Of a stretch of DNA of 64,000 nt, positions 33,039 to 42,389 are shown in pieces. The position numbers were made by a program, and so were the translations under genes. The stretch comes from Streptomyces mutabilis (lineage in GTDB: Bacteria; Actinomycetota; Actinomycetes; Streptomycetales; Streptomycetaceae), in the NCBI RefSeq assembly GCF_014649815.1, contig NZ_BMTT01000009.1, positions 186,001 through 250,000 of the forward strand. The letters are read 5' to 3'. The first letter of the stretch is position 1. Every line of letters begins with the position of its first letter. The notes beneath the pieces were generated by a model that was not told where the DNA came from, searched no databases, and saw only the letters and a list, made by a program, of their open reading frames with translations.

Positions 33039-34139
33039 TCAGTAGTCGAGCTCCTCGGCTTCGCCGTCCGAAAGGCTCTTCTGCAGTACCGGCCCCTCGC
33101 CCGGAGCGAGGCTCCCAAGAATCCGCTCGAGGTCTTCCATGGAGGCGAACTCCACGGTGATCTTGCCCTTCTTCTGACCCAGGTCGACCTTCACCCGCGT
33201 CTCGAAGCGATCCGAGAGCCGTGTCGCCAGGTCGGACAGCGCCGGGGAGACCAGAGAGCCGGCCCGAGGTCCCTTGGCACGCTGAGGCTTCTGCGGCCGG
33301 GAGCCCATGAGGGTCACGATCTCCTCGACCGCCCGAACCGAAAGCCCTTCAGCGACGATCCGGTGAGCCAGCCGCTCCTGCTCCTCCGAATCCTCGACGG
33401 AGAGCAGCGCCCGTGCATGACCGGCGGAGAGCACCCCGGCGGCCACCCGGTTCTGCACCTTCGGGGAGAGCTTCAGCAGACGCAGTGTGTTCGAGACCTG
33501 AGGGCGGGAACGTCCGATGCGGTCGGCCAGCTGGTCATGTGTGCAGTCGAAATCCTTGAGCAGCTGGTCGTAGGCGGCTGCCTCTTCGAGCGGATTCAGC
33601 TGCGCCCGGTGCAGGTTCTCCAGCAGCGCGTCCAGAAGAAGCTTCTCGTCCTCTGTGGCACGCACGATCGCCGGGATGGCTTCCAGGCCGGCCTCACGGC
33701 AGGCTCGCCAGCGGCGCTCACCCATGATCAGCTCGTAGCGCGCCGGTCCCACCTGACGCACGACGACCGGCTGGAGAAGACCCACTTCCTTGATGGAGGT
33801 GACCAGCTCGGCCAACGCGTCACCGTCGAAAACCACACGCGGCTGCTGCGGATTCGGCGTGATGGCGTCGAGTGGAATTTCCGCGAAATGCGCACCCACC
33901 GGAGGCCGGAGAGGCTCCGGGCCGCTCTGAGCCGCCGACTCCTCGGTTTCACGTGGAACAGGCGGCAGCGTGGTCACCTTGGCCGCCGCCACCCCACGGT
34001 CGTTGGGCAGCAGGGGCATCCCGGCCGGGGACGCGGGAGCCGCATTCCCCAGCGCCGCCGAGGCCACCGACTTCTCGGTCGGAGCATTGGGAATCAGTGC
34101 GCCCAGACCGCGGCCCAGCCCCCTCCGTCGCTCACTCAC
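33039..34139 (-). CDS. parB: Chromosome partitioning protein ParB (CTPase)
   Basis: A 366-residue parS-binding CTPase that loads at centromere sites and slides as a clamp, forming the segregation complex. The N-terminus [17 protein letters not shown] is the ParA-contacting motif. GERRWRA (140-146) and ENLHR (174-178) are the CTP-binding boxes. The HTH lies around 202-222 ([20 protein letters not shown]), and the C-terminal dimer domain ends the protein. The gene contains a parS variant (33946) coding for VPRET. Its GTG start overlaps the parA stop by GTGA, giving coupled translation. Confidence 0.97.
   Translation of the reverse strand: MSERRRGLGRGLGALIPNAPTEKSVASAALGNAAPASPAGMPLLPNDRGVAAAKVTTLPPVPRETEESAAQSGPEPLRPPVGAHFAEIPLDAITPNPQQPRVVFDGDALAELVTSIKEVGLLQPVVVRQVGPARYELIMGERRWRACREAGLEAIPAIVRATEDEKLLLDALLENLHRAQLNPLEEAAAYDQLLKDFDCTHDQLADRIGRSRPQVSNTLRLLKLSPKVQNRVAAGVLSAGHARALLSVEDSEEQERLAHRIVAEGLSVRAVEEIVTLMGSRPQKPQRAKGPRAGSLVSPALSDLATRLSDRFETRVKVDLGQKKGKITVEFASMEDLERILGSLAPGEGPVLQKSLSDGEAEELDY
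33946..33959. other. parS-like site inside parB (1 mismatch)
   Basis: GTTTCACGTGGAAC, the same single-base variant as at 2149, here in codons 62-66 of parB. Confidence 0.75.
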
Positions 34140-35209
34140 TGGATCCCCTCCACCATGTTCGGGTCGTTCTGTGCGCCGATGTGCGCGTGCGTCGCGTCAT
34201 AGCTGACGCCCACCCCCCTGAGCGCGATCTCTCGCGCCGCCTCCAGATAGGAGAGGGCTCCGCTCGATCCTGGATCGTAGGTCAGGACCGTCTGTCCGTA
34301 ACTCGGGGCCTCCGAGATGCGGACCGAGCGGGGAATGCTCGTCCGCAGTACCTCGTCGCCGAAGTGGCTGCGCACCTCGTCGGCGACCTGGGACGCGAGC
34401 CGCGTCCGGCCGTCGTACATGGTGAGCAGGATCGTCGACACATGCAGTGTGGGGTTGAGGTGGCCACGGACCAGGTCGACGTTGCGCAGCAGCTGCCCCA
34501 GCCCTTCCAGCGCGTAGTACTCGCACTGGATCGGGATCAGCACCTCTTGGCCCGCGACCAGCGCGTTGACCGTCAGCAGACCGAGGGAGGGCGGGCAGTC
34601 GATGAGGATGTAATCCAGCGGCTGCTCATACGCCTGAATCGCCCGCTGAAGCCGGCTCTCGCGCGCCACCAGGGACACAAGCTCGATCTCCGCACCGGCG
34701 AGATCGATCGTGGCGGGTGCACAGAAGAGACCTTCGACGTCGGGGACCGGCTGGACCACTTCCGAGAGCGGTCGGCTCTCGACCAGGACGTCATAGATGG
34801 ACGGAACCTCGGCATGATGGTCGATCCCCAGTGCCGTGGAGGCATTGCCCTGTGGATCGAGGTCCACGACCAGGACCCGGGCTCCGTGCAGAGCGAGCGA
34901 CGCGGCAAGGTTGACGGTCGTCGTCGTCTTGCCCACACCGCCCTTCTGATTGGCGACCACCATGACCCTGGTCTGCTCGGGCCGCGGAAGACCCTCGCCG
35001 GCGCGGCCCAGAGCCTCCACCGCCAGTTGGGTAGCACGCCCGATCGGAGTGTCGTCCATCGGGGGCGGTGTTTCACGTGAAACATCCGTCCCCATCGACT
35101 CGGTACGGGGACCGGGGACCGGATCGGTCATCGGTCCCGCGATATTGGCGTCGGACCGCAAGGATTCACTCTCCTCGACTTCAGGCTCGCAATGGACAGA
35201 GCCTCCCAT
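34136..35209 (-). CDS. parA: Chromosome partitioning ATPase ParA
   Basis: A Walker-type ATPase that places ParB-origin complexes along sporogenic hyphae. It has 357 residues if it starts at ATG 35209. The deviant Walker A is KGGVGKTTT near residues 89-97; [11 protein letters not shown] (A') and [11 protein letters not shown] (Walker B) follow. The frame is open to 35383, and ATG codons at 35209 and 35131 compete; I prefer 35209 because the total matches the length I remember for the S. coelicolor protein. The variable N-terminal region carries a perfect parS encoding VSRET. A perfect DnaA box at 35264 lies upstream. Confidence 0.93.
   Translation of the reverse strand: MGGSVHCEPEVEESESLRSDANIAGPMTDPVPGPRTESMGTDVSRETPPPMDDTPIGRATQLAVEALGRAGEGLPRPEQTRVMVVANQKGGVGKTTTTVNLAASLALHGARVLVVDLDPQGNASTALGIDHHAEVPSIYDVLVESRPLSEVVQPVPDVEGLFCAPATIDLAGAEIELVSLVARESRLQRAIQAYEQPLDYILIDCPPSLGLLTVNALVAGQEVLIPIQCEYYALEGLGQLLRNVDLVRGHLNPTLHVSTILLTMYDGRTRLASQVADEVRSHFGDEVLRTSIPRSVRISEAPSYGQTVLTYDPGSSGALSYLEAAREIALRGVGVSYDATHAHIGAQNDPNMVEGIQ
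35070..35083. other. parS centromere site (perfect, inside parA)
   Basis: GTTTCACGTGAAAC within the N-terminal variable region of parA, encoding VSRET. Confidence 0.94.
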
Positions 35210-35245
35210 GCCTTCGGGGTCATGAACCAGTGAGGCCTGTTGTTC

Positions 35246-35272
35246 TGTGGAGAAATCCACCTCTGTGGACAA
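35246..35272. promoter_or_regulatory. DnaA boxes upstream of parA
   Basis: TGTGGACAA at 35264-35272 is a perfect Streptomyces DnaA box (TTGTCCACA on the minus strand), and TGTGGAGAA at 35246-35254 is one mismatch away. They lie 37-63 bp before the preferred parA start, so DnaA could bind the parAB promoter. Confidence 0.55.
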
Positions 35273-35367
35273 CTCCGTGCCCTCTCCGAGTGACCCGAGA
35301 GGCTTTCGGTCGCGGGGGTCGGCCGCAGCGCGGCCCCGACTGATGATGCCGTGCAGCAGTGAGCGAC

Positions 35368-35381
35368 GTTTCACGTGAAAC
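35368..35381. other. parS centromere site (perfect)
   Basis: GTTTCACGTGAAAC between parA and rsmG, about 4 kb from dnaA. It is the parS site closest to oriC in this window. Confidence 0.94.
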
Positions 35382-35457
35382 ACGATGCACAGCGGCCGAA
35401 GCCGAACAGCCGCGACACTCCGGCATGCGTAGGTATGGCAGCTTATGTGGAGTACGG

Positions 35458-36177
35458 CTACCCGCGACGCCGCCGGGCTCGGCCCGTCCGCGCCGCCTTG
35501 GCCCGCTTGGCAGCGAACCGCACGCCGCCCGGGCTCTCCCCGACCTCAACCCGCACCACGGTCGACATGGGGTCCACGACGCCCTCGCCCACATGGAGGA
35601 TCGAGGTTTCCACCGCCCCCAGCTTGCTGAGCGCGGTGGACGCGGCCTTCAGCTCCTCCTCAGCCGTGTCGCCCTTGAGAGCGAGCATCTCGCCGTACGG
35701 ACGCAGCAGTGGGATCCCCCAGGTGGCCAGACGATCCAGCGGAGCCACGGCACGGGCCGTCACCACATGCACCGGCGGCAACTTGCCCATGACCTCCTCG
35801 GCCCGACCACGTACCACGGTCACATGGTCCAGGCCCAGAAGCTCCACGACCTCGGTCAGGAAGTTGGTGCGCCGCAGCAGGGGCTCCAGAAGAGTGATCT
35901 TCAGGTCCTCCCGGACGAGCGCCAGCGGGATGCCGGGCAGACCGGCGCCGGAACCGACATCGCACACCGTTACGCCCTCGGGCACGACCTCCGAGAGCAC
36001 CGCGCAGTTCAGCAGATGCCGCTCCCACAGGCGGGGGACTTCACGCGGACCGATCAGACCGCGCTTCACCCCCGCCTCTGCGAGCAGCTCGGCGTAGCGG
36101 ATCGCGTCCGCGTACCGAACACCGAACACATCACGTGCCTGCTCGGGAACAGGGGGAAGCTCCGCTGCCTCCGTCAC
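35458..36177 (-). CDS. rsmG: 16S rRNA (guanine527-N7)-methyltransferase RsmG (GidB)
   Basis: A 239-residue SAM-dependent methyltransferase that modifies G527 of 16S rRNA; loss gives low-level streptomycin resistance and in Streptomyces often boosts antibiotic production. VCDVGSGAGLPGIPLAL is the SAM-binding loop, RLWERHLLNC the conserved upstream motif, and TARAVAPLDRLATW the downstream motif. The GTG start at 36177 is in the usual context, and a basic tail (KRAKAARTGRARRRRG) ends the protein. It lies between jag and parA. Confidence 0.96.
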   Translation of the reverse strand: MTEAAELPPVPEQARDVFGVRYADAIRYAELLAEAGVKRGLIGPREVPRLWERHLLNCAVLSEVVPEGVTVCDVGSGAGLPGIPLALVREDLKITLLEPLLRRTNFLTEVVELLGLDHVTVVRGRAEEVMGKLPPVHVVTARAVAPLDRLATWGIPLLRPYGEMLALKGDTAEEELKAASTALSKLGAVETSILHVGEGVVDPMSTVVRVEVGESPGGVRFAAKRAKAARTGRARRRRG

Positions 36178-36257
36178 GAGGGGACCGTCCTTCCGTACGG
36201 CACCGGCGCACCGGGCGCCGCTGCCAGAACCACCAGAACTATCAGGCTGACAAAACT

Positions 36258-36286
36258 CGGCCCCGTCTGCGCAACAGACGGGGCCG
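36258..36286 (-). terminator. Terminator after jag
   Basis: A perfect 12 bp stem (CGGCCCCGTCTG at 36258-36269 with its complement at 36275-36286) and loop CGCAA, 17 bp beyond the jag stop. It separates the rpmH-jag operon from rsmG-parAB. Confidence 0.82.
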
Positions 36287-36303
36287 GAGAACGTGTGGAC
36301 CGA

Positions 36304-36816
36304 TCAGGCGGGAAGCACGACGACGAAGCGCTCCGGCTCCTCGCCCTCGGACTCGCTGCGCAGTCCCGCGGCCTTGACCGCGTCGTGCACGACCTTGCGC
36401 TCGAACGGCGTCATCGGCTTCAGCCGGACGGACTCGCCGCTGCTCCTGACCTCGGCCGCGGCCTTGGCGCCCAGCTCGGAGAGCTCGGCGCGCTTGTCGG
36501 CCCGGTAGCCCGCGATGTCGAGCATCAGTCGGCTGCGATCACCGGTCTCCCGGTGCACAGCCAAGCGCGTGAGCTCCTGCAGAGCCTCCAGCACCTCGCC
36601 GTCCCGGCCGACCAGCTTCTGCAGATCACGGCTGTTCGTGTCGCTGATGATCGAGACGGAGGCGCGGTCGGCCTCGACGTCCATGTCGATGTCACCGTCG
36701 AGATCGGCGATGTCGAGCAGACCCTCCAGGTAGTCCGCGGCGATATCGCCCTCCTGCTCGAGGCGGGTCAGGGTGTCTGCGCCCTCGGCAGCGGCGGAGG
36801 TGGTGCCTTCCGTCAC
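36304..36816 (-). CDS. jag: Jag/KhpB RNA-binding protein (KH and R3H domains)
   Basis: A 170-residue RNA-binding protein linked to cell elongation and division control in Gram-positive bacteria. The acidic N-terminus precedes a KH domain (residues about 45-105, with LQKLVGRDGEVLEALQELTRL as its GxxG region). An R3H domain (about 110-165) contains LKPMTPFERKVVHDAV. The GTG start at 36816 lies 15 bp after the yidC stop, so the two are cotranscribed in the conserved rpmH-rnpA-yidD-yidC-jag operon. Confidence 0.95.
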   Translation of the reverse strand: MTEGTTSAAAEGADTLTRLEQEGDIAADYLEGLLDIADLDGDIDMDVEADRASVSIISDTNSRDLQKLVGRDGEVLEALQELTRLAVHRETGDRSRLMLDIAGYRADKRAELSELGAKAAAEVRSSGESVRLKPMTPFERKVVHDAVKAAGLRSESEGEEPERFVVVLPA

Positions 36817-36831
36817 GGGATGGACTCCTTC

Positions 36832-38127
36832 TTACTTCTTCGACGGGGACTTGGGCCGCTGCGGGCCCTTGCGCTGTCCGGACTGGGCCTTGCTGCGGCC
36901 ACCGCCGCCGGGCTTCTGCGCGGGCTTCTTGGCGGCGCCGGCGGACATGCCGCCCTGCTGGCCGCTCTCCGGCTCGCCGGACTTGCTGAGGGAGGTCTTG
37001 GCCTCCGGCTCACCGGCGGACTCACCGCCCGGCTTCGCGGACTGGCGCTGCGCCTTGGTCTGCCGCTTGGGCTGCTGCCGCTTGGGTGCCGCCGTGGTGC
37101 CGGGGGCGCCTTCCGCGCTCTGGGCGGCGACGGCGGTGTCGCTCTTCTCCACGGTGCCGTCGGCCTGGGCCGCGAGACCCGCCTTGTTCAGTCCGTTGAT
37201 GAACTTGCGCTCGAACTCGTTGCGGTCCCGGCCCTTGGCGACGATGGCCTTGACGACGGACCGCTGACCACGGCCGCGCGTCTTGCCCGTGTCCGTGACG
37301 TGCTTGAGCAGGCGCTCCAGGTAGGCGGCCTGAGCCTTGGAACCCGGAGTCGGGTTGTTGCGGATGACGTACATCTGCTGGCCCATGGTCCACACGTTCG
37401 TGGTCAGCCAGTAGACGAGGACACCGACGGGGAAGTTGATACCGAAGACGGCGAACATGACCGGGAAGACGTACATCAGCATCTTCTGCTGCTGCATGAA
37501 CGGCGTCTTCACCGTGGTGTCGACGTTCTTGGTCATCAGCTGGCGCTGAGTGAAGAACTGCGATGCCGACATCAGCACGATCATGATCGCGGTGACGATC
37601 CTGACGTCCGTCAGCGACGACCCGAGGGCTTCCACCCTGGAGGAGCCGTCGGTGAACTTCGCGGCCAGCGGTGCGCCGAAGATGTGAGCCTTCTGGGCGC
37701 TCTCCAGCAGGCGGTCGTTGATCACGCCGATGGTGTCGTTCGACGCGATCGAGTTGAGCACGTGGTACAGGGCGAAGAAGAACGGGGACTGCGCCAGGAT
37801 GGGAAGGCACGAGGAGAGCGGGTTGGTGCCCGTCTCCTTGTACAGCTTCATCATCTCTTCGGACTGACGCTGTTTGTCGTTCTTGTAGCGCTCCTGGATC
37901 TTCTTCATCTCCGGCTGGAGCGTCTGCATCCCACGCGTCGCCTTGATCTGCTTCACGAAGAGCGGGATCAGGCAGATGCGGATGAGGATCACCAGGGACA
38001 CGATGGACAGGCCCCAGGCCCATCCGGTGTCAGGGCCGAAGATCGCGCCGTACACCTTGTGGAACTGGACGATGACCCAGGAGACAGGTGTCGTGATGAA
38101 ACTGAAGAGGCTGGCAATCGTGTCCAC
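36832..38127 (-). CDS. yidC: Membrane protein insertase YidC (OxaA)
   Basis: A 431-residue insertase for integral membrane proteins, working with or without SecYEG. It has five hydrophobic segments, the first at about 10-28 and the next containing [18 protein letters not shown] with the conserved arginine in the hydrophilic groove. A cytoplasmic coiled hairpin ([20 protein letters not shown]) and a periplasmic loop follow. The C-terminal tail of about 170 residues is basic and rich in Lys, Gln, Pro and Ala, as in ribosome-binding tails of actinobacterial homologues. GTG start; a 3 bp gap to yidD. Confidence 0.96.
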   Translation of the reverse strand: MDTIASLFSFITTPVSWVIVQFHKVYGAIFGPDTGWAWGLSIVSLVILIRICLIPLFVKQIKATRGMQTLQPEMKKIQERYKNDKQRQSEEMMKLYKETGTNPLSSCLPILAQSPFFFALYHVLNSIASNDTIGVINDRLLESAQKAHIFGAPLAAKFTDGSSRVEALGSSLTDVRIVTAIMIVLMSASQFFTQRQLMTKNVDTTVKTPFMQQQKMLMYVFPVMFAVFGINFPVGVLVYWLTTNVWTMGQQMYVIRNNPTPGSKAQAAYLERLLKHVTDTGKTRGRGQRSVVKAIVAKGRDRNEFERKFINGLNKAGLAAQADGTVEKSDTAVAAQSAEGAPGTTAAPKRQQPKRQTKAQRQSAKPGGESAGEPEAKTSLSKSGEPESGQQGGMSAGAAKKPAQKPGGGGRSKAQSGQRKGPQRPKSPSKK

Positions 38128-38130
38128 TAA

Positions 38131-38505
38131 TCATGCTCCTTGGGCATGGGACGGGGTCTCTGCGGCCGGACTCGAAGGACTGGACTGACTCGTGGGAGAA
38201 GTCTGTCCCTCGTTGGCCGGTTCGGCGGCGGAGGTCCCGCCCTTGCGTGCACGCCAGGCGTCACGCAGCATTTCGTGCCACCGCGGGCGTTTGCGCGGCG
38301 GAACATGGTCCACGCCACCCAGCGACCACGGGTTGCATCGCAGGATGCGCCAAGCGGTGAGCGCCGTACCTTTGAGAGCACCGTGTCGGTCGATGGCCGT
38401 GTAGCCGTAGTGGGAACACGACGGGTAGTACTTGCACACCGGCCCCAGCAGAGGACTGATCGTCCACTGGTACAGCTTGATCAGAGCCAGCAGCGGGTAC
38501 TTCAT
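38131..38505 (-). CDS. yidD: YidD membrane protein insertion factor
   Basis: A 124-residue membrane-associated accessory protein for YidC. The family core is complete: [20 protein letters not shown], then [11 protein letters not shown] and [17 protein letters not shown], with the conserved cysteines. The C-terminal 45 residues are a Ser/Pro-rich extension absent from the short homologues. The ATG overlaps the rnpA stop as ATGA, so translation is coupled. Confidence 0.95.
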   Translation of the reverse strand: MKYPLLALIKLYQWTISPLLGPVCKYYPSCSHYGYTAIDRHGALKGTALTAWRILRCNPWSLGGVDHVPPRKRPRWHEMLRDAWRARKGGTSAAEPANEGQTSPTSQSSPSSPAAETPSHAQGA

Positions 38506-38873
38506 CGCGCGCCCCCTCCCAGTAGCCGCTCCAAGGCGGCGTCCAGGTCTCGGGCCAGCTGTGCATGGTCGGCGTCGCCCGCACCGGGCAGCGCTCGTAC
38601 GACTACCAGGCTACCGGGGGGAAACAGGTCGATCCGGTCGCGCACCAGGTGGCGAAGCCTGCGCTTCACCTTGTTGCGCACCACCGCGCCACCCACGGCT
38701 TTGCTCACGACGAAACCCGCACGTGTCGGGGGAGCGCTCTCCCCAGGCGCGTGCGGGTCCGTGGCACCGCTTCGGAGGTGGACGACCAGGGCCGGGCGTC
38801 CGGCCCGGCGGCCTCGTCGTACCGCGGTCGCGAAGTCCTCGCGCCGCCTCAGCCGGTTGTCGGTGGGCAGCAC
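38502..38873 (-). CDS. rnpA: Ribonuclease P protein component
   Basis: A 123-residue protein subunit of RNase P, which with RnpB RNA removes the 5' leader of tRNA precursors. [20 protein letters not shown] at the start and the RNR motif region ([20 protein letters not shown]) are diagnostic. The GTG at 38873 gives the standard N-terminus; no ribosome site is strong, but translation follows rpmH after only 20 bp. The loop of about 15 residues near [12 protein letters not shown] is a small insertion. Confidence 0.95.
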   Translation of the reverse strand: MLPTDNRLRRREDFATAVRRGRRAGRPALVVHLRSGATDPHAPGESAPPTRAGFVVSKAVGGAVVRNKVKRRLRHLVRDRIDLFPPGSLVVVRALPGAGDADHAQLARDLDAALERLLGGGAR

Positions 38874-38893
38874 GACGTCATGACCTGACCGGA

Positions 38894-39031
38894 TCAGGCG
38901 GACAGACGGGCGCGACCCTTGCTGCGGCGGGTCGCGAGAATCGCGCGGCCGGCACGGGTGCGCATACGCAGCCGGAAGCCGTGGGTCTTGGCGCGACGAC
39001 GGTTGTTCGGCTGGAAGGTGCGCTTGCTCAC
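38894..39031 (-). CDS. rpmH: 50S ribosomal protein L34
   Basis: A 45-residue basic ribosomal protein, read here as starting [20 protein letters not shown] and ending GRARLSA, an exact L34 pattern. The GTG at 39031 is preceded by GGAG. It is the first gene of the operon with rnpA, yidD, yidC and jag, and its promoter is divergent from that of dnaA. Confidence 0.97.
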   Translation of the reverse strand: MSKRTFQPNNRRRAKTHGFRLRMRTRAGRAILATRRSKGRARLSA

Positions 39032-39199
39032 TCGGGGGCTCCAGAAAGAATCGGGGTTGGCGGGGTGCCGTCCTGGCTGTCACCGTGCGCCCACGAGTAG
39101 CTCGCGTTACGCCCGAGTGCACCGCTTTTCGATCACCTTGGACGTGACCTGTGCCCATCGGAGGCAGGCGGCAGCAGCCATCGACAACTCGACCTGGTT

Positions 39200-39229
39200 A
39201 CGGTACGTGGGACTGCGCCATTCGGTCAA
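39200..39229 (-). promoter_or_regulatory. Predicted rpmH promoter
   Basis: On the minus strand, TTGACC (39224-39229), an 18 bp spacer and TACCGT (39200-39205) form a good housekeeping promoter. Confidence 0.6.
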
Positions 39230-39251
39230 ACCAGCGGTGACCGGGAGACGC

Positions 39252-39272
39252 TTGTCCACAGGCTGGGGACAA
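39252..39272. promoter_or_regulatory. Two DnaA boxes in the dnaA promoter region
   Basis: TTGTCCACA (39252-39260, perfect) on the plus strand and TGGGGACAA (39264-39272, TTGTCCCCA on the minus strand). They lie 4 bp upstream of the dnaA -35 element, fitting autoregulation of dnaA by DnaA as known in Streptomyces. Confidence 0.85.
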
Positions 39273-39276
39273 CAAC

Positions 39277-39306
39277 TTGAACCCTACCGGCCACGCTGAC
39301 TACCGT
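39277..39306 (+). promoter_or_regulatory. Predicted dnaA promoter
   Basis: TTGAAC (39277-39282), an 18 bp spacer and TACCGT (39301-39306), about 100 bp before the dnaA GTG. The -10 hexamer equals that of the divergent rpmH promoter. Confidence 0.6.
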
Positions 39307-39407
39307 GACTGGACTTCGATTCGTTCCCTTATCCCTGCCCCACCCGAGTTTCATCCCGACCCGTCCCCGAATCACACCTTCGAGGGACTCGTGAGAGAGC
39401 GTGCCCT

Positions 39408-41423
39408 GTGGCTGACGTACCTGCCGATCTTGCCGCAGTGTGGCCACGCGTACTGGAGCAACTCCTCGGAGAGGGCCGCGGGCAGGGCGTCGAGTCGAAG
39501 GACGAGCACTGGATCCGGCGCTGCCAGCCCCTCGCGCTGGTCGCCGACACCGCCCTCCTCGCCGTACCGAACGAATTCGCGAAGGGCGTACTGGAGGGCC
39601 GCCTCGCCCCGGTCGTCAGCGAGACGCTGAGCCGCGAGTGCGGCCGCCCGATCCGCATCGCCATCACCGTCGACGACACTGCCGGCGAGCCCGCACCCGC
39701 CACACCGGCCCCGACGCCGCAGGCACCGCCCACCCGCCCCCAGCCCCGCTACGAGGAGCCCGAGCTCCCCGCGCCCGGCCACGGCCAGGGCGGCCGCGAC
39801 GACTACGAGGGATACGGCCGCCACCGCGCCGACCAGCTCCCCACCGCCCGCCCCGCCTACCCGCAGGAGTACCAGCGCCCCGAGCCCGGCTCCTGGCCTC
39901 GTCCGGCACAGCAGGACGACTACGGCTGGCAACAGCAGCGCCTCGGCTTCCCGGAGCGGGACCCGTACGCCTCCCCGGCCCAGGACGGCTACGACCAGGA
40001 GCGATACCACCCGCAGGACTCGTACGGCAACAACTACCGCCAGCAGCCGCCGGAGCGCCCGTCGTACGACTCGCAGCACGGCGACTACAAACGAGGCGAT
40101 TACGACCGCGGCGGTGACTACGAACCGCGCGACTACGAAAAGTCCCGCGGCGACCACGGCCAGCCACGCCCGGATCACGACCAGCCGCGCAGCGACTACG
40201 ACCAGCCACGGGTCGACTACGACCAGCAGCGCGGCGACTACGACCAGCGCGGCCCCCGCCGGGACCTGCCCGAACCCCCGTCCGGCTCCGGCCACGTGCA
40301 CCGCGGCGGCCCCGTCGGTCCCGGCCCCGCGACCGGCGCCCCCGGCCCACTGGCCGCACAGCCGGCACCGGCCGCCGGACCGGGCGAGCCGACCGCACGC
40401 CTCAATCCGAAGTACCTCTTCGACACCTTCGTCATCGGGGCCTCCAACCGCTTCGCCCACGCCGCGGCCGTCGCCGTCGCCGAAGCCCCCGCGAAGGCCT
40501 ACAACCCGCTCTTCATCTACGGGGAGTCGGGACTCGGCAAGACCCACCTCCTGCACGCCATCGGGCACTACGCCCGCAGCCTCTACCCCGGCACGCGCGT
40601 GCGGTACGTGAGCTCCGAGGAGTTCACCAACGAGTTCATCAACTCCATCCGCGACGGCAAGGGCGACAGCTTCCGCAAGCGGTACCGCGAGATGGACATC
40701 CTGCTCGTCGACGACATCCAGTTCCTGGCGGACAAGGAGTCGACGCAGGAGGAGTTCTTCCACACCTTCAACACCCTCCACAACGCCAACAAGCAGATCG
40801 TGCTCTCCAGCGACCGGCCGCCCAAGCAGCTGGTCACCCTGGAGGACCGGCTGCGGAACCGCTTCGAGTGGGGGCTGATCACCGACGTCCAGCCGCCCGA
40901 ACTGGAGACGCGCATCGCGATCCTGCGCAAGAAGGCGGTGCAGGAGCAGCTCAACGCCCCGCCCGAGGTGCTGGAGTTCATCGCCTCGCGGATCTCGCGC
41001 AACATCCGTGAGCTGGAGGGCGCGCTGATCCGGGTGACGGCGTTCGCGTCGCTCAATCGACAGCCGGTGGACCTCGGGCTGACGGAGATCGTCCTCAAGG
41101 ACCTGATCCCCGGCGGGGAGGATTCGACGCCGGAGATCACCTCGACGGCCATCATGAGCGAGACCGCCGACTACTTCGGCCTCACGGTGGAGGACCTGTG
41201 CGGCAGCTCGCGCGGCCGCCAGCTGGTGACGGCGCGGCAGATCGCGATGTACCTGTGCCGTGAGTTGACGGACCTGTCCCTGCCGAAGATCGGCGCGCTG
41301 TTCGGCGGGCGGGACCACACCACGGTGATGCACGCCGACCGCAAGATCCGCAATCTGATGGCCGAGCGGCGCTCCATCTACAACCAGGTCACCGAACTGA
41401 CCAACCGCATCAAGAACGGCTGA
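39408..41423 (+). CDS. dnaA: Chromosomal replication initiator DnaA
   Basis: A 671-residue AAA+ initiator that melts oriC and loads DnaB. Domain I covers about residues 1-85. Domain II (about 90-330) is unusually long and rich in Tyr, Asp, Gln, Pro and Arg, with repeated DYDQPR-like units, a streptomycete trait. The AAA+ domain has Walker A GESGLGKT at 372-379 and Walker [10 protein letters not shown] near 430. Domain IV contains the DNA-binding signature [15 protein letters not shown] near 630-647. The GTG start gives the expected [13 protein letters not shown]. The gene is flanked by DnaA boxes on both sides. Confidence 0.98.
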   Translation: MADVPADLAAVWPRVLEQLLGEGRGQGVESKDEHWIRRCQPLALVADTALLAVPNEFAKGVLEGRLAPVVSETLSRECGRPIRIAITVDDTAGEPAPATPAPTPQAPPTRPQPRYEEPELPAPGHGQGGRDDYEGYGRHRADQLPTARPAYPQEYQRPEPGSWPRPAQQDDYGWQQQRLGFPERDPYASPAQDGYDQERYHPQDSYGNNYRQQPPERPSYDSQHGDYKRGDYDRGGDYEPRDYEKSRGDHGQPRPDHDQPRSDYDQPRVDYDQQRGDYDQRGPRRDLPEPPSGSGHVHRGGPVGPGPATGAPGPLAAQPAPAAGPGEPTARLNPKYLFDTFVIGASNRFAHAAAVAVAEAPAKAYNPLFIYGESGLGKTHLLHAIGHYARSLYPGTRVRYVSSEEFTNEFINSIRDGKGDSFRKRYREMDILLVDDIQFLADKESTQEEFFHTFNTLHNANKQIVLSSDRPPKQLVTLEDRLRNRFEWGLITDVQPPELETRIAILRKKAVQEQLNAPPEVLEFIASRISRNIRELEGALIRVTAFASLNRQPVDLGLTEIVLKDLIPGGEDSTPEITSTAIMSETADYFGLTVEDLCGSSRGRQLVTARQIAMYLCRELTDLSLPKIGALFGGRDHTTVMHADRKIRNLMAERRSIYNQVTELTNRIKNG

Positions 41424-41445
41424 GAGCCGCCGGCACCGGCTTCCG

Positions 41446-41471
41446 GGGCGCCCCGGACCCCCGGGGCGCCC
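41446..41471 (+). terminator. dnaA terminator
   Basis: GGGCGCCCCGG (41446-41456) pairs with CCGGGGCGCCC (41461-41471) across a 4 nt loop, followed by TTT. It insulates oriC from dnaA transcription. Confidence 0.78.
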
Positions 41472-41599
41472 TTTCTCGCCGCGGCACCGCCCCCGCGCCA
41501 CCACCGCGACCACCGAGCTACCGGCGCGCCACCGCCGTGCCGCCGTGCCGCCGCCATGCCATCGCCCGACCACAGACCCGCAACCACCGCCACACCGCA

Positions 41600-42215
41600 C
41601 CGTCCCCGCTGTTCGATTACCTGCCGGGTTACGGCCGCCCTCCACAGATGCGGCAACTTTTTTCCGTCCACACCTTGGGGACTGGGAAGTTGTCCCGATC
41701 CTGTCCACAGGCCAGGCTGTTGAGGAAGCATCAGGGCAGGTCAGCCGCCTGTGGATTCGTGGACGAACGATCTCCACAGCCTGTGGACGACGGGCTGGTG
41801 CACAAGTTGTGCATCGAGTTGTCCACGGCCAACCCACAGGCTGTACCCGGTTGTCCCCAGCGATCCCCTGCTTCTCCACACCTCTGTCCACTGTTCGGCA
41901 ACACAACGCGCCCTTTCACCGCGTCGAGTGAAAGCCATCACACCGAGGTGCCGGATTGGGCTGTGGGAAAGGTGGGTAAAGCTGGGGACGGCCCTGGGGA
42001 GAAGTCGCCCCTCCCTGTGCACGGAGTGTGCAGAACTTTCTGTTCTCCACAGATACGCCCGGTTGTCCACCGGCTCCGCCCACAGGCCCCGTGGACAAAA
42101 TTCCCGCGCTGACCTGCGCAAACGAGGTTATCCACGGTATCCACAGGCCCTACTACTACTCCCAACCAGTAAGAGAGCGGAATTCGTTTCGAAGCGGGCC
42201 CTGTGCACAACTCGC
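41600..42215. other. oriC: Chromosomal replication origin oriC
   Basis: The dnaA-dnaN gap (41424-42389) is non-coding and crowded with DnaA boxes. Nine are within one mismatch of TTGTCCACA: 41701, 41782(-), 41819, 41851, 41872, 42043, 42063, 42090(-) and 42202(-). About nine more have two mismatches, including 41664, 41690, 41758(-), 41770, 41797(-), 41884, 41962(-), 42128 and 42137. I saw no perfect copy here. Box number and spread match the 19-box Streptomyces origin. The spacing between 41892 and 42043 is the widest and divides the field into two clusters; the local base composition is less G+C-rich than the flanking genes. Confidence 0.93.
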
Positions 42216-42389
42216 CCTCTCGAGCCCGACCGCCCCTCGTCACGACTTGACCCCGAAGGGCACCTACTGTCAGTGGGGTGCGTCAGACTGTTCTCCGGTG
42301 TTCTGCCCCGGACGGGGACCGACGACACCGAGTCAGACGACGAAGCCAGGCAGGGCGAGAAGCGCCGGCAACAGCAGGAGGCGGCAACA

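Larger units (their letters stand above)
39032..39407. other. rpmH-dnaA divergent promoter region
   Basis: A 376 bp gap with no gene. It carries one predicted promoter for each direction and two DnaA boxes between their -35 elements, all annotated separately. The leaders are about 160 nt for rpmH and 95 nt for dnaA. Confidence 0.7.

Noticed and set aside
41424-42389. Small gene within the dnaA-dnaN gap
   Set aside because: Open frames there are short or extend dnaN upstream through DnaA boxes without ribosome sites.
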